A stretch of DNA of 36,230 bases from an uncultured Clostridiaceae bacterium (GCA_948444845.1 CAOJVB010000017.1:1-36230); one strand, 5' to 3'. Shown: positions 17,367 to 26,222, counted from the first letter of the stretch. The notes: generated by a model not told the origin, from the sequence alone. Translations and numbers: made by a program.

Positions 17367-17954
17367 ATGATTAAAAATGTAGTAACAAACTTAGAAGACT
17401 CAATTGATTTGACATTTGACAGAATTTGTCAAATGTTTAATGGTCAAAAGCGGGTAATGTTAAAATCAAGTTACTGTATTACTGGCAAATTTGAAAATTC
17501 AGATTTGCTAATTGAAGGTGAAGTCGTCTTAACTAATATTGACGATAAGCCTATTCAAAGGGAATTCATCAAAATGCTTAACAAACGCCTAAAAGAGGAA
17601 AGCATTGAGGCTGTTTCCAGCCATTTAGACAACCTTATATGGGTTGTTACAATGGAACTAAATATGGTAACTACTCAAAAACAATTCACAGATTCAATTG
17701 ATTTGGCATTTAGCAGAATCTGTCAAATTTTTAATGTACAAAAGCAGGTAATGTTAAAGTCAAGTTACTGTATTACTGGCAAGTTTGAAAATTCAAATTT
17801 GCTGATTGAAGGTGAAGTCGTCTTAATTAATATTGACGATAAGCCTATTCAAAGGGAATTCATCAAAATGCTTAACAAACGCCTAAAAGTAGAAAGCATT
17901 GAGGCTGTTTCCAGCCATTCAGACAGCCTTATATGGTTTGCTGCAACAAACTGA
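17367..17954 (+). CDS. Orphan protein made of two tandem 81-residue repeats, function unknown
   Basis: 195 residues; ATG 17367 is preceded by AAGGAGG at 9 nt. Residues 12-92 and 110-190 are the same unit, identical at 71 of 81 positions by my alignment and offset by 98 residues (294 bp). The most conserved part runs VMLKSSYCITGKFENS, then LLIEGEVVL, then NIDDKPIQREFIKMLNKRLK. Each unit looks like helix, two strands, helix, strand, and has one Cys in RICQ and one in YCITG. There is no membrane segment or signal peptide, so it should be cytoplasmic. The DNA is less AT-rich than its neighbours and uses CGC and CGG arginine codons that are rare nearby, which suggests transfer. It lies against the gene direction between rny and xerD, with its own promoter and hairpin terminator. 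I do not recognise the family. Confidence 0.8.
   Translation: MIKNVVTNLEDSIDLTFDRICQMFNGQKRVMLKSSYCITGKFENSDLLIEGEVVLTNIDDKPIQREFIKMLNKRLKEESIEAVSSHLDNLIWVVTMELNMVTTQKQFTDSIDLAFSRICQIFNVQKQVMLKSSYCITGKFENSNLLIEGEVVLINIDDKPIQREFIKMLNKRLKVESIEAVSSHSDSLIWFAATN
17400..17936 (+). repeat. Tandem intragenic duplication, period 294 bp
   Basis: The stretch coding for residues 12-92 (17400-17642) is repeated at 17694-17936 with few base changes. Long stretches, for example GACGATAAGCCTATTCAAAG and what follows, are identical. The linker between the units (residues 93-109) is not repeated. The high nucleotide identity points to a recent duplication or gene conversion. Confidence 0.85.
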
Positions 17955-17964
17955 ATGATGAATT

Positions 17965-18035
17965 AAATAGGGGCTGTAAAAAAAGGAAAGATTTGGGACG
18001 CGTCAAAAACTTTCCTTTTTTTACAGCCCCTATTT
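17965..18035. terminator. Perfect 26-bp hairpin, bidirectional terminator and member of the GGGACG palindrome family
   Basis: Arms 17965-17990 and 18010-18035 are perfectly complementary, around a 19-nt core that holds the palindrome GACGCGTC (17998-18005). T-rich ends on both strands suit it to end both the plus-strand orphan gene (stop 17954) and xerD (stop 18044). The core GGAAAGATTTGGGACGC and its partner CTTTCC recur at 30146-30187 and, inverted, at 30219-30260, so this is a dispersed repeat as well as a terminator. Confidence 0.8.
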
Positions 18036-18043
18036 TTGTTTAA

Positions 18044-18925
18044 CTATGCTCTTGGGTGAGCTTTTCTATATACGTTTTTTATTCCATCACTTTGAAATTG
18101 CATGTATACTTGTGTTGAAGATATATCTGAATGACCTAACATTGTTTGTATTGCTTTTAGGTCTGCACCATTTTGTAATAAATGTGTTGCAAATGAGTGT
18201 CTTAATACGTGTGGTGTTATATCTTTTGTTATGTGTGCTTGTTCTTTATAGAATTTTACTATTTTCCAGAAGCCTTGTCTTGTTAGCCTTTGACCGTTTA
18301 TATTTACAAATAGTGCTTTTATACTTTCATCTCTAATTAATACTGGTCTTGCTTCTTCTACATATTCTTTTAATGCTTTTAAAGACATTGTTCCTAATGG
18401 TATGTTTCTTTCTTTAGAACCTGTTTTGCATGTTACATATCCTTCTTCTAAATTTACATTTTCCATATTTAAAGAGATTATTTCTGTTACTCTCATTCCA
18501 GTAGCATAAGCAAATTCTAGCATTGCCTTATCTCTAGTTCCTTTTAAATCAACATCTTTTGGTTGGTCTAATAATAGTTCTACTTCTTTGGCTGTTAATA
18601 TGCTTGGTGCTCTCTTTTCCACCTTTGGTGATTGGATATTATTAGTTGGATCTTCTTTTGCCTTTTTATTTCTTACTAGGAATTGATAAAAAGACCTTAT
18701 CGAAGCTAAATTCCTTGATACTGTTGATGATTTTTTTCCTACTTCTTGTAAGTGATTTAAGTATTCTTTAATATCTGATTCTTTTACTTTAATATAGTTG
18801 ATTTTGTTTTCATCTAAATATTTATTATAATATACAATATCCCTTCTATATGATTGTAAAGTATTGTCTGATACTTTCTTATCGTTTTGAAGAAATTCTA
18901 AAAAAAGTTTTACTTGTTTTTCCAT
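18044..18925 (-). CDS. xerD: Tyrosine recombinase XerD
   Basis: 293 residues, standard for Xer recombinases, which resolve chromosome dimers at dif. It has an N-terminal SAM-like core-binding domain (1-85) and a catalytic domain (about 105-293). The full catalytic set is visible: R145 in TGMRVTEI, K171, H239 and R242 in HVLRHSFATH, H265 in LGHSDISS and Y274 in TQVYMQ. The start ATG follows GGGGAGCTAATA. It has its own promoter (18990-19018). In Bacillus, xerD also lies in the spoIIM neighbourhood, supporting a resident Xer gene rather than a phage or integron integrase. Only one Xer gene is in the window; a XerC partner would be elsewhere. Confidence 0.93.
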   Translation of the reverse strand: MEKQVKLFLEFLQNDKKVSDNTLQSYRRDIVYYNKYLDENKINYIKVKESDIKEYLNHLQEVGKKSSTVSRNLASIRSFYQFLVRNKKAKEDPTNNIQSPKVEKRAPSILTAKEVELLLDQPKDVDLKGTRDKAMLEFAYATGMRVTEIISLNMENVNLEEGYVTCKTGSKERNIPLGTMSLKALKEYVEEARPVLIRDESIKALFVNINGQRLTRQGFWKIVKFYKEQAHITKDITPHVLRHSFATHLLQNGADLKAIQTMLGHSDISSTQVYMQFQSDGIKNVYRKAHPRA

Positions 18926-18972
18926 TATTAGCTCCCCTATTCTTATCTTTATTTTTTGTCATTTACTTTAGC

Positions 18973-18983
18973 TTACGTAAACT
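18973..18983. other. XerD-arm-like 11-mer in the xerD leader
   Basis: TTACGTAAACT differs by one base from the arm TTATGTAAACT of the Bacillus dif site as I recall it. It covers the probable transcription start of xerD. No matching XerC arm follows, so it is not a full dif site. Confidence 0.3.
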
Positions 18984-18989
18984 GTATAT

Positions 18990-19018
18990 GTTATATCAAA
19001 TTACTTTTAAATTGTAAA
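18990..19018 (-). promoter_or_regulatory. Promoter of xerD
   Basis: TTTACA (19018-19013), 17 bp and TATAAC (18995-18990) with an upstream TGA that makes an extended -10 on the minus strand. Confidence 0.7.
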
Positions 19019-19053
19019 GAGTTTTTTGCAAAATTCTACAAATTTTTTATTTG

Positions 19054-19192
19054 GAAGTCGGAAGTCAGAAATCAGAAGTCACAATTTACAGTAATTTCTT
19101 CGAAGATTGAATTGATTAATATTATGCCTTTATTTTTTGTATATATCTTTTTATCTTGCTTTTTCTGACTCCAGACCTCCTAATTCCTACTT
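19054..19192. repeat. Dispersed repeat with GGAAGTC motifs at both ends
   Basis: The left side has repeated GGAAGTC/CAGAAGTC motifs (19054-19080), then CAGTAATTTCTTCGAAG (19085-19101), which recurs at 33426-33442. The right side, read on the minus strand, gives AGAAGTAGGAATTAGGAGG and GAGTCAGAAA, an inverted relative of the left end. A small decayed inverted-repeat element is the best reading; it holds no gene. Confidence 0.4.
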
Positions 19193-19843
19193 CTATTGTA
19201 CAAACATCTTTATACATAAGGAAACAATATTACTAGACCCATATACTTCTATAAATGAAGCCCCAACCATTAAAGCAGCTATAAAACTTGAAAAAATAGT
19301 ATGTCTTACTATTTGTATTTTTACATTTTCCCTTCTTTTATCTTTTATTATGGATTTATACAATTTTATTCCGCTAACTGCTAAAGCTATAATACATGGT
19401 ATAAGTATTATATTTTGTAGTAGTAGTGAGCATGTGCTGAATAGAATTCCTTTCCACATTGTATATGTAATCATTATTGAAGATATTGTGTAGCCTAAAG
19501 AAAATCCTCTAACTCCTATTATTATATATACAATAGGTATTCCAATGACAGTTGAACCTATAAACCACAGAGAAATAGCAAGTATCAAGTTACTTATTAT
19601 AGAACTTTTGAGTAAGCTACCTACATCTATTTTATAATCAGTGTTTAATGCTTCAGTGAAATTTCCTAAATATTGTGTTATTTGTGTCTTTTGACCTTCA
19701 TCCACATTGTTTATAAACATTACTCCAATTATAGTTCCTATTAAGAAAACTATACATACTGACAAGTATTCTTTAATATTCTTTCTAATATGTTCCTTTA
19801 TTACATCTAATATCTTAAAATTTCTTTTCTCTTGTTTTCTCAT
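19193..19843 (-). CDS. spoIIM: Stage II sporulation protein M
   Basis: 216 residues. SpoIIM forms the DMP complex with SpoIID and SpoIIP in the mother-cell membrane and is needed for septal wall thinning and engulfment. The N-terminus is basic (MRKQEKRNFK). A first membrane segment (about 27-47) precedes an outside region with NVDEGQKTQITQYLGNF, then several membrane segments run to the end (IEVYGSSNIVSLCIKMFVQ). The length and order fit the family. The start ATG follows AAAGGAGAAAGTTT. SpoIID and SpoIIP are not in the window. This gene is the main evidence that the organism belongs to a spore-forming line. Confidence 0.9.
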   Translation of the reverse strand: MRKQEKRNFKILDVIKEHIRKNIKEYLSVCIVFLIGTIIGVMFINNVDEGQKTQITQYLGNFTEALNTDYKIDVGSLLKSSIISNLILAISLWFIGSTVIGIPIVYIIIGVRGFSLGYTISSIMITYTMWKGILFSTCSLLLQNIILIPCIIALAVSGIKLYKSIIKDKRRENVKIQIVRHTIFSSFIAALMVGASFIEVYGSSNIVSLCIKMFVQ

Positions 19844-19934
19844 AAACTTTCTCCTTTCGCACTTTCTACATAATGTCTATTCCATAAAGTGTTTTTTTAG
19901 AACAATAAAATTTTACAAGTAAGATTCAAATTTC

Positions 19935-19962
19935 AACTTGAAATAGTGTAATTTTCTATAAT
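19935..19962 (-). repeat. Decayed copy of the REP-associated AT-rich tail
   Basis: AACTTGAAATAGTGTAATTT (19935-19954), followed by TCTATAATA, matches the tail of the copies at 7672-7701 and 35772-35801 with several changes. No GC-rich palindrome is left beside it. Confidence 0.35.
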
Positions 19963-20014
19963 AAAAAAAGTCTGCAAAAGGTGACAATTTTCCTTACACC
20001 TTTTTACAGACTTT
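19960..20014 (-). terminator. Terminator of pyk
   Basis: AAAGTCTG-AAAAGGTG (19967-19983) pairs with CACCTTTT-CAGACTTT (19997-20014) with a small bulge. The minus-strand 3' side runs CAGACTTTTTTTATTAT. It lies 57 bp past the pyk stop. Confidence 0.75.
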
Positions 20015-20071
20015 TACAGTCCCCTCTTTTTGATATTTTTTGTTAATTATAATTAAATAATTTATTGTTTA

Positions 20072-21517
20072 TTAAATTTTTAGCACTCCTCCTATTGTTC
20101 TATTCATTGTGTTAACTTTTTCACCATGTCTTGATAATATTGAAGCTCCTCCTGCTATTACTACTATATCTTCTTCTTTTACATACCCTTCTTGTTTTGC
20201 TTTGCTTATTCCTTCTTCTATTACGTCATTTGGATTTTCTTTATTTGTTATAAGTATTGGTGTTATATTCCATGCTAGTGCTAATTGTTTATATGTTTTC
20301 AAGTTTGTTGTTACTGCATATATTGGGCATGCTGGTAAAAAACTTGCTACCATTCTTGGTGTATCTCCTGTTTGTGTATATGCAAATATTGCTGAGGCTT
20401 TCATATCTCTAGCTGTATTTGATATACTATGGCATAGGTTAAATTCATAGTTTAAGTTTGAACGGTCTTCTTCTCTTCTTATTATTCTTTTCCAATAGTT
20501 TATGTTTGGTTCTACTGTTTTTGCTATTTTACTCATTGTGTTTACACATTCTACTGGGTATTTTCCCATTGCACTTTCACCTGATAACATTATTGCTCCT
20601 GTTACATCAAATATTGCATTTGCTACATCACTTACTTCTGCTCTTGTTGCTCTAGGGTTTGATACCATTGATTCTAGCATTTGAGTGGCTGTTATTACTG
20701 GTTTTCCTTCTTCTGTACATCTTTTTATAAACCTTTTTTGGACTATTGGTACTTGTTCCATTGGTATTTCAACACCCATATCTCCCCTTGCTACCATTAT
20801 TCCATCTGATATTTCTAGTATTTCTTCGAAGTTGTCTATTCCTTCTTGGCTTTCTATTTTTGATATTATTTTTATGTTTTCTCCACCATTTGCTTTTAAT
20901 AAGTCTTTTATTTCTTGAACGTCTGATGCTCTTCTTACAAATGATGCTGCTATATAGTCAAAGTCTGCTGTTATTCCATTTGTTATATCTGTTATATCTT
21001 TTTCTGATAGTGCTGGTAAGTTTAGTTTTAAACCTGGCACATTTACTGTTTTTCTGCTACCTAGTTTTGCTGTATTTAGTGCTTTACATATAATGTCTTT
21101 TTCTTTTATTTCTAATACTTCAAATTCTAATGCTCCATCATCTACTAATATTTTGCTACCTACTTTTACATCTGCATACAAGTTTTTATAGCTTATTGAT
21201 GTTTTTGTTTCATTTCCTATTATTTCATCATTTACAAATGTAAATATATTACCTTCATTTATAGTTACTTTTTCATTTCCTGTTTCTAGTACTCCTGTTC
21301 TTATTTCAGGTCCTTTTGTGTCTAGCATAAGTGCTACTGGTATTTTTAGTTCTTCTCTTGCCTTTTTTACATTTTCTATTTTTTCTTTATTTTCTTCATA
21401 ACCTCCATGTGAAAAGTTTATTCTTGCTACATTCATTCCTGCATTAATCATTTTTTTAAGCATTTCCACACTTTCAGTTGCTGGTCCTATTGTACATACT
21501 ATTTTTGTTTTTCTCAT
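20072..21517 (-). CDS. pyk: Pyruvate kinase
   Basis: 481 residues. It makes pyruvate and ATP from phosphoenolpyruvate and ADP in glycolysis. Active-site residues visible are R32, N34, S36 and H37 in ARINFSHGG, D66-T-K68 in MLDTKGPEIRTG, K220 and E222 in ISKIESQEG, and D246 in ARGDMGVE. Glu in GPEIRTG (E71) is the residue type linked to K+-dependent enzymes. The B domain, inserted at about 72-170, and the C-terminal domain to GGVLKI are present. The extra PEP-synthase-like C-terminal domain of some Bacillus enzymes is absent. The start ATG follows AGGAGGAATAAAAT. It is a single-gene unit with a strong promoter and terminator. Confidence 0.98.
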   Translation of the reverse strand: MRKTKIVCTIGPATESVEMLKKMINAGMNVARINFSHGGYEENKEKIENVKKAREELKIPVALMLDTKGPEIRTGVLETGNEKVTINEGNIFTFVNDEIIGNETKTSISYKNLYADVKVGSKILVDDGALEFEVLEIKEKDIICKALNTAKLGSRKTVNVPGLKLNLPALSEKDITDITNGITADFDYIAASFVRRASDVQEIKDLLKANGGENIKIISKIESQEGIDNFEEILEISDGIMVARGDMGVEIPMEQVPIVQKRFIKRCTEEGKPVITATQMLESMVSNPRATRAEVSDVANAIFDVTGAIMLSGESAMGKYPVECVNTMSKIAKTVEPNINYWKRIIRREEDRSNLNYEFNLCHSISNTARDMKASAIFAYTQTGDTPRMVASFLPACPIYAVTTNLKTYKQLALAWNITPILITNKENPNDVIEEGISKAKQEGYVKEEDIVVIAGGASILSRHGEKVNTMNRTIGGVLKI

Positions 21518-21564
21518 ATTTTATTCCTCCTATATTACTATATTCTTCGTTTACTAACTTGGTT

Positions 21565-21593
21565 ATTATACCATTAATTTTATTTGTTTTCAA
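21565..21593 (-). promoter_or_regulatory. Promoter of pyk
   Basis: TTGAAA (21593-21588), 17 bp and an extended -10, TGGTATAAT (TATAAT at 21570-21565), on the minus strand, 48 bp before the start. It is close to consensus, as expected for a highly expressed glycolytic gene. Confidence 0.8.
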
Positions 21594-21600
21594 TCAATTT

Positions 21601-21640
21601 TTTGCATAAAATATAGGGAGATTATTTCTCCCTATATTTT
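21601..21640 (-). terminator. Terminator after the 164-residue membrane protein gene
   Basis: A 14-bp perfect stem (21608-21621 with 21627-21640) and a 5-nt loop; the minus-strand 3' arm ends CTATATTTTATG. The stop codon (21632-21634) lies inside the stem. Confidence 0.75.
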
Positions 21641-22126
21641 TCCAAAGTATTTATTTACGTTTTCCACTTTAAATGGAATTTCTATTCCTTCAGCTGTTCT
21701 TATTACTATATTGTCTTCCTTTATGCTTATTTCAATATTTCTTTTTTCTAAGCTAATATCGAATAAAAGCTTATTTATATCTTTATCTTTACAGTATATT
21801 TCATCGAATTTGCCTTCTTTTATTAAAGTTAGTATACTTTTGGCTTTCAAGTCATTATTTTTTGCATTTTCTAATTTTTGTATATCATTATTTATGTTTG
21901 CATTTAAAACCATAACTATTGCAGATATCCACCATAGTACTGCTGAAGCTAATCCTATGTATCCAAAAGTAATACTACCATCAGAAACTATTATTATACC
22001 CATAATTATCATTGGTATAATAAATCCTATCACTGATACATTTAGTGCCTTTTCGCAAATTCGTAGTTCTTCCATTGTAAGTTTACTCTTATCAGTTTTG
22101 AATACGTTTAAAAATTTTTTAATCAT
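21632..22126 (-). CDS. Hypothetical membrane protein, two transmembrane segments
   Basis: 164 residues. A basic N-terminus (MIKKFLNVFKTDKSK) precedes two membrane segments (about 31-48 and 55-75) joined by a short SDGS turn, then a cytoplasmic domain of about 85 residues rich in Lys, Glu and Ile. The domain ends in a run of short predicted strands (NIEISIKEDNIVIRTAEGIE). The start ATG follows AGGAGGAAGAAAGAT. No known family is recognised. It lies 139 bp after glgP and may be read from its own weak promoter; a double TATAAT at about 22216-22231 is visible on the minus strand but without a good -35. Confidence 0.7.
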   Translation of the reverse strand: MIKKFLNVFKTDKSKLTMEELRICEKALNVSVIGFIIPMIIMGIIIVSDGSITFGYIGLASAVLWWISAIVMVLNANINNDIQKLENAKNNDLKAKSILTLIKEGKFDEIYCKDKDINKLLFDISLEKRNIEISIKEDNIVIRTAEGIEIPFKVENVNKYFGKI

Positions 22127-22265
22127 ATCTTTCTTCCTCCTGTCAATTGACTTTTCATATTGCTCGTTAATAGTTACCTATCAAAACTCCTAATGTTGCC
22201 TTTTGGAGATTATAAAATTATATTGATTATGTTATCATATTTTTTTCGTTTTTGCAAGTTCTTTT

Positions 22266-24830
22266 CTATTTTTCTATCCATTTAACTAAATTCAAATTCT
22301 CTGCATCTAATATCATTTCATGTTTTGGCATTACTCTAAATGTATAGCCATATTCTCCTCCTGTTGTTAGCTCTATTTGTGCTTCATAGTAGTATTTTCT
22401 TTCTTCTGGGTTTTCTTCATATATTTGCATTGGTATTACTGCTATTTTTTCTACCATTCCATTATCTCTTATTTTTCCATAATACACTTCTACTTCTATG
22501 TTTTCTGGTGATATGTTTGGTAATTTTATTTCACAACTTACTTTTATTGTTTCTCCTGCGTCTACTGCTATATTATTCATATTATTTTGTTCTTTTATTT
22601 CTATGGCGTCCCAATTTCTATAAAATTCTCTTTTTAATTCTTCGAATTCTCCAACATTATTTAGGTTTGTATAATATTTGTTATAAAGGTTTGCAAGTGG
22701 CATATATAGTTTATTTGTGTAGTCTACTAACATTCTAGCTGTACTATATTCTCCTCCTGTGCTTTTTATAGAGTTTTTCATTAGTTCTAACCATTTTGCT
22801 GATATTCCATTTTCGTCTTTTTCATAATATGCTGGTATTATTTTGTTTTCTAATATATTGTAGATACTTTGGCTGTCTTCATTATCTTGTATATCATAAT
22901 TTTCGTATTCTTTGTTTGTTCCTATTGCCCATCCATTTTTTTGGTTGTAGGCTTCTGCCCACCAACCATCTAGTATACTAAAGTTTACTACTCCATTTAC
23001 TGATGCCTTTTCTCCACTTGTTCCAGAAGCTTCCATTGGTCTTCTTGGAGTATTAAGCCATACATCTACACCACTTATTAAATGTCTTGACATTCCCATA
23101 TTATAGTTTTCTAGTAAGAATATTTTTCCTTTAAATTGTGGTTTTAATGATATTTCATGTATATATTTTATTAGGTCTTGTCCTTCTTTATCTTTTGGGT
23201 GTGCTTTTCCTGCTATTAATATTTGAACTGGCTTTTTCTCTTTATTTAGTATTCCTGTTATTCTTTCTAAGTCTCTAAATAATAATGTTCCTCTTTTATA
23301 TGTTGCAAACCTTCTAGCAAAACCTATTGTTAGTGCATTTGGGTCTAATTTTGATGTTATTTCATTTATTTCTTCATATGGATAGTGCTCTCTTCTTAGT
23401 CTTTCTGTAACATTATTTTTTACATATTCAATTAGCTTTTGTTTTCTTTGCATATGTTCTTTCCAAAGTTTTTCGTTTGGAATAGAGTCTATTTTTTCCC
23501 AAGTTTCATTTTTATGAATATTATCTTGCCAATATGGTATTAGATATTCGTTATATAATTCTTTTAAATTTTGTGCAAGCCAACTACATGTGTGTATTCC
23601 ATTTGTTATATGTGTAATTGGTGATTCATCTGGTGAAATTTCTGGCCATACTTCTGAGAATAATTCCCTTGATACTGCCCCATGTAATTTACTTACTCCA
23701 TTTTTCTTTCCTGCTACTTTTAATGCTAATATTCCCATATTAAAGCCTGAGTTTTCTTCTGGGTTTGGCTTCATTCCCATTTGCATAAATTCTTCTTTTG
23801 TTATTCCAAATCTATTCCAGTAATCTCTAAAATACTTTTCTACTAGCTCTATTGGGAATATATCATTTCCAGCTGGTACTGGTGTGTGTGTTGTAAATAC
23901 TGTTTTTGATGATACTATGTCTTTTGCCATTTCAAATGATAATTCTTTTTCTTTTATTGTATTTTTTATTAGTTCTAATATTAAGAATGATGAATGTCCT
24001 TCATTCATATGGTAAACGGTTGGGGTTAGTCCTAATGTTTTAAGTAGGCGCACTCCTCCCATTCCAAGTATTATTTCTTGAGAAATTCTCATTTCTTGGT
24101 CTCCACCATATAAAGTTTTAGTTATGTTTCTATATTCTTCTACATTTTCTTCTATGTCTGAATCCATTAAATATAGTTTTACTCTTCCTACATTTATTTG
24201 CCATACTTTTAGGTATAGTCTTCTTTCTGGGAATTTTACATATATTATTAAGTCTTTTCCTTCTTCATCTTTTACTGGAAGTATTGGAAGAGTGTGCAAG
24301 TCTATGTTTTTGTACTCTGTTTGTTGCTCTCCATATCCATTTATTTTTTGGTGGAAATAACCATTTTTATATAACAAACCTACTGCAACTAGTGGAATTC
24401 CTAGGTCACTTGCAGATTTTAGGTGGTCTCCTGATAGTATTCCAAGACCTCCTGAATATATTGGAAGTATTTGGTCTAAACCATATTCTGCTGAAAAATA
24501 TGCAATTATATCTTTTCCATTTTCTGGGTAAGTCTTTGAAAACCATGTATTTTTACTATTCATATAGCTTTCAAAATTCTCTACTATTTTGTCATATTCT
24601 TTTAAAAAGTTATTATTTTTTGCTGCCTCTTCTAATTTTTCTTGTGATACAAGTTTTAAAAATTTTACTGGGTTCTTTTCCACTATTTCCCATAAATCTA
24701 TATCTATTTTTTTAAACAACCTTAAAAATTCTGTATTCCATGACCACCATAAGTTATTTGCAATTTTCTCTAAATTTTCTATTCTTTTTGGTAATTGTGG
24801 ATTTACAGTTATTCTATTAAATATGTACAT
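22266..24830 (-). CDS. glgP: Alpha-glucan (glycogen/maltodextrin) phosphorylase, GT35
   Basis: 854 residues. It releases glucose-1-phosphate from alpha-1,4-glucans using inorganic phosphate and pyridoxal phosphate. The N-terminal DUF3417-type segment (about 10-120, NNLWWSWNTE) marks the short, Thermotoga-like alpha-glucan phosphorylase branch (TIGR02094) rather than the longer GlgP of enterics. The PLP lysine is K608 in EASGTSGEKASVNG, and HMNEGHSSF and THTPVPAGND are conserved substrate-site motifs. The C-terminal beta-rich extension (from about 755) is usual for this branch. The start ATG follows AAAGGAGGAAATTAAATA. Its promoter overlaps the end of the MFS gene. With pyk nearby it suggests use of stored or dietary glucans. 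Confidence 0.95.
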   Translation of the reverse strand: MYIFNRITVNPQLPKRIENLEKIANNLWWSWNTEFLRLFKKIDIDLWEIVEKNPVKFLKLVSQEKLEEAAKNNNFLKEYDKIVENFESYMNSKNTWFSKTYPENGKDIIAYFSAEYGLDQILPIYSGGLGILSGDHLKSASDLGIPLVAVGLLYKNGYFHQKINGYGEQQTEYKNIDLHTLPILPVKDEEGKDLIIYVKFPERRLYLKVWQINVGRVKLYLMDSDIEENVEEYRNITKTLYGGDQEMRISQEIILGMGGVRLLKTLGLTPTVYHMNEGHSSFLILELIKNTIKEKELSFEMAKDIVSSKTVFTTHTPVPAGNDIFPIELVEKYFRDYWNRFGITKEEFMQMGMKPNPEENSGFNMGILALKVAGKKNGVSKLHGAVSRELFSEVWPEISPDESPITHITNGIHTCSWLAQNLKELYNEYLIPYWQDNIHKNETWEKIDSIPNEKLWKEHMQRKQKLIEYVKNNVTERLRREHYPYEEINEITSKLDPNALTIGFARRFATYKRGTLLFRDLERITGILNKEKKPVQILIAGKAHPKDKEGQDLIKYIHEISLKPQFKGKIFLLENYNMGMSRHLISGVDVWLNTPRRPMEASGTSGEKASVNGVVNFSILDGWWAEAYNQKNGWAIGTNKEYENYDIQDNEDSQSIYNILENKIIPAYYEKDENGISAKWLELMKNSIKSTGGEYSTARMLVDYTNKLYMPLANLYNKYYTNLNNVGEFEELKREFYRNWDAIEIKEQNNMNNIAVDAGETIKVSCEIKLPNISPENIEVEVYYGKIRDNGMVEKIAVIPMQIYEENPEERKYYYEAQIELTTGGEYGYTFRVMPKHEMILDAENLNLVKWIEK

Positions 24831-24883
24831 TATTTAATTTCCTCCTTTGTATTTTTAACCTTTTACTTTTGTTTTTCTTATAT

Positions 24884-24912
24884 ATTATCTATTAACTTTT
24901 TGAATTTGTCAA
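24884..24912 (-). promoter_or_regulatory. Promoter of glgP
   Basis: A perfect TTGACA (24912-24907), 17 bp and GATAAT (24889-24884) on the minus strand, directly after the MFS stop codon at 24918. Confidence 0.75.
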
Positions 24913-24917
24913 ATGTT

Positions 24918-26222
24918 TTACAAAATTTCTCGCTTTCCATAACTTTCCATTTTTAAACCTACTGTACCTTTCATGTAATCTAGCAGTAGCGTCATTGCTA
25001 TAACTGATACTAACCCTATTACTATTAGTGTATAATTTATAGGTATAATATCTAAAATAAATGATGCTCCAAATATTAGTATAGATGCTATCAAATTTTC
25101 GACTATATTATTTACTGTTGCTATTTTTACCCTTTTTTCACTATTAGTAAAATTATTGAAATATCTTTTTATAAGTACATAGTATGGACCTTTCATTATA
25201 TATTGAACTGTAAATAGTGTTAGTATAATTGGTACAGATATTTTGGTATCTATTTTAAACATTAATATTATTCCTAAAATTAAACATGAAATGGTAGTTG
25301 GCATGCTTAAAAATGTAAGCGTTCTATTTCTGTATTTCTTATGTATTTTATCTTGATTTTTAGTAGCTATTCCTGATATTACTCCCAGCAAAGCAAATAT
25401 TATTCCAAAATATTGCTCCTTCATTCCTACTTCTAATAACACTGTATTTCGCAAGTTTTGAAGAATTTTTATTATTGCAACCATTAATGCATTAAATAAT
25501 AATAAACTTTTTAAACGTTTTGATTTTAGTATATTTCTAAATGAATATTTTAAATTTCTAAATTCATCACTAATTTTGCTTTTTGGTAACTTTCCTTGTA
25601 TATCTTCAAACTTTGTAGAAAGTATTGCAACTGCAAGTAGTATTAAAAAACAAAGTACCATTGGTATATATGGGTTTATTACAAATAGAAAACCTGATAT
25701 AACTGATGAAATGGCTTCTATATAGTAATGCCTTGATGTTGCTTTTCCATCTATTTTTGCAAAGACCCAGCCCCTTTTTTCGCCATGTTCTATGGAATCG
25801 TATAATAAATCTGTTTCACAAGTAGCTTTTATAACAAAACCTATTGCACATAAAAATTGCGATGCCAAAAGCCAAGTAAAGTTTTGAGCAAAAATTATAA
25901 TAAGTGCATGTACTACTACTATAAAGTTTGCCATTATTATACTTTTTCTTTTTCCTATTTTTTGTATCAGTATTGTTGATGGTATTTGAGTTAAAAATTT
26001 AAAAAATATATAAAATGCATCAAATTGTAAAACTTGAGTTGCAGTTATTCCCTTTTCTATAGTCAAAAATAGATATATTATTGCATAATAGAATAATAAG
26101 TCATATGAAAATGCTCTATATGATTTATATAGTTCTATATTTTTTTGTTTCTTACTTTTTATTATTTTATCTTCTAATATTTCATTTGCTGTTTTTTCGT
26201 TTATTCTTGTTTCTAATTTCAT
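24918..26222 (-). CDS. MFS transporter
   Basis: 434 residues with a long basic, polar N-terminal tail (1-45) followed by about 12 hydrophobic segments in two halves, with a cytoplasmic loop at about 205-235. The loop between segments 2 and 3 has IQKIGKRKSIIMAN, the usual MFS GxxxDRxGRR-like turn in diverged form. The start ATG follows ATGGAGAAATGAT. The substrate cannot be read from the sequence. Its own promoter lies at 26252-26280. It lies between dprA and glgP; the glucan link is only positional. Confidence 0.85.
   Translation of the reverse strand: MKLETRINEKTANEILEDKIIKSKKQKNIELYKSYRAFSYDLLFYYAIIYLFLTIEKGITATQVLQFDAFYIFFKFLTQIPSTILIQKIGKRKSIIMANFIVVVHALIIIFAQNFTWLLASQFLCAIGFVIKATCETDLLYDSIEHGEKRGWVFAKIDGKATSRHYYIEAISSVISGFLFVINPYIPMVLCFLILLAVAILSTKFEDIQGKLPKSKISDEFRNLKYSFRNILKSKRLKSLLLFNALMVAIIKILQNLRNTVLLEVGMKEQYFGIIFALLGVISGIATKNQDKIHKKYRNRTLTFLSMPTTISCLILGIILMFKIDTKISVPIILTLFTVQYIMKGPYYVLIKRYFNNFTNSEKRVKIATVNNIVENLIASILIFGASFILDIIPINYTLIVIGLVSVIAMTLLLDYMKGTVGLKMESYGKREIL

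Noticed and set aside
18044..18925. Phage or integron integrase
   Set aside because: Size, catalytic set and the spoIIM neighbourhood fit a resident XerD; no att-like repeats or phage genes are near.
18973..19000. Complete dif site upstream of xerD
   Set aside because: Only one arm resembles a Xer site; the other side has no matching XerC arm at 6 bp.
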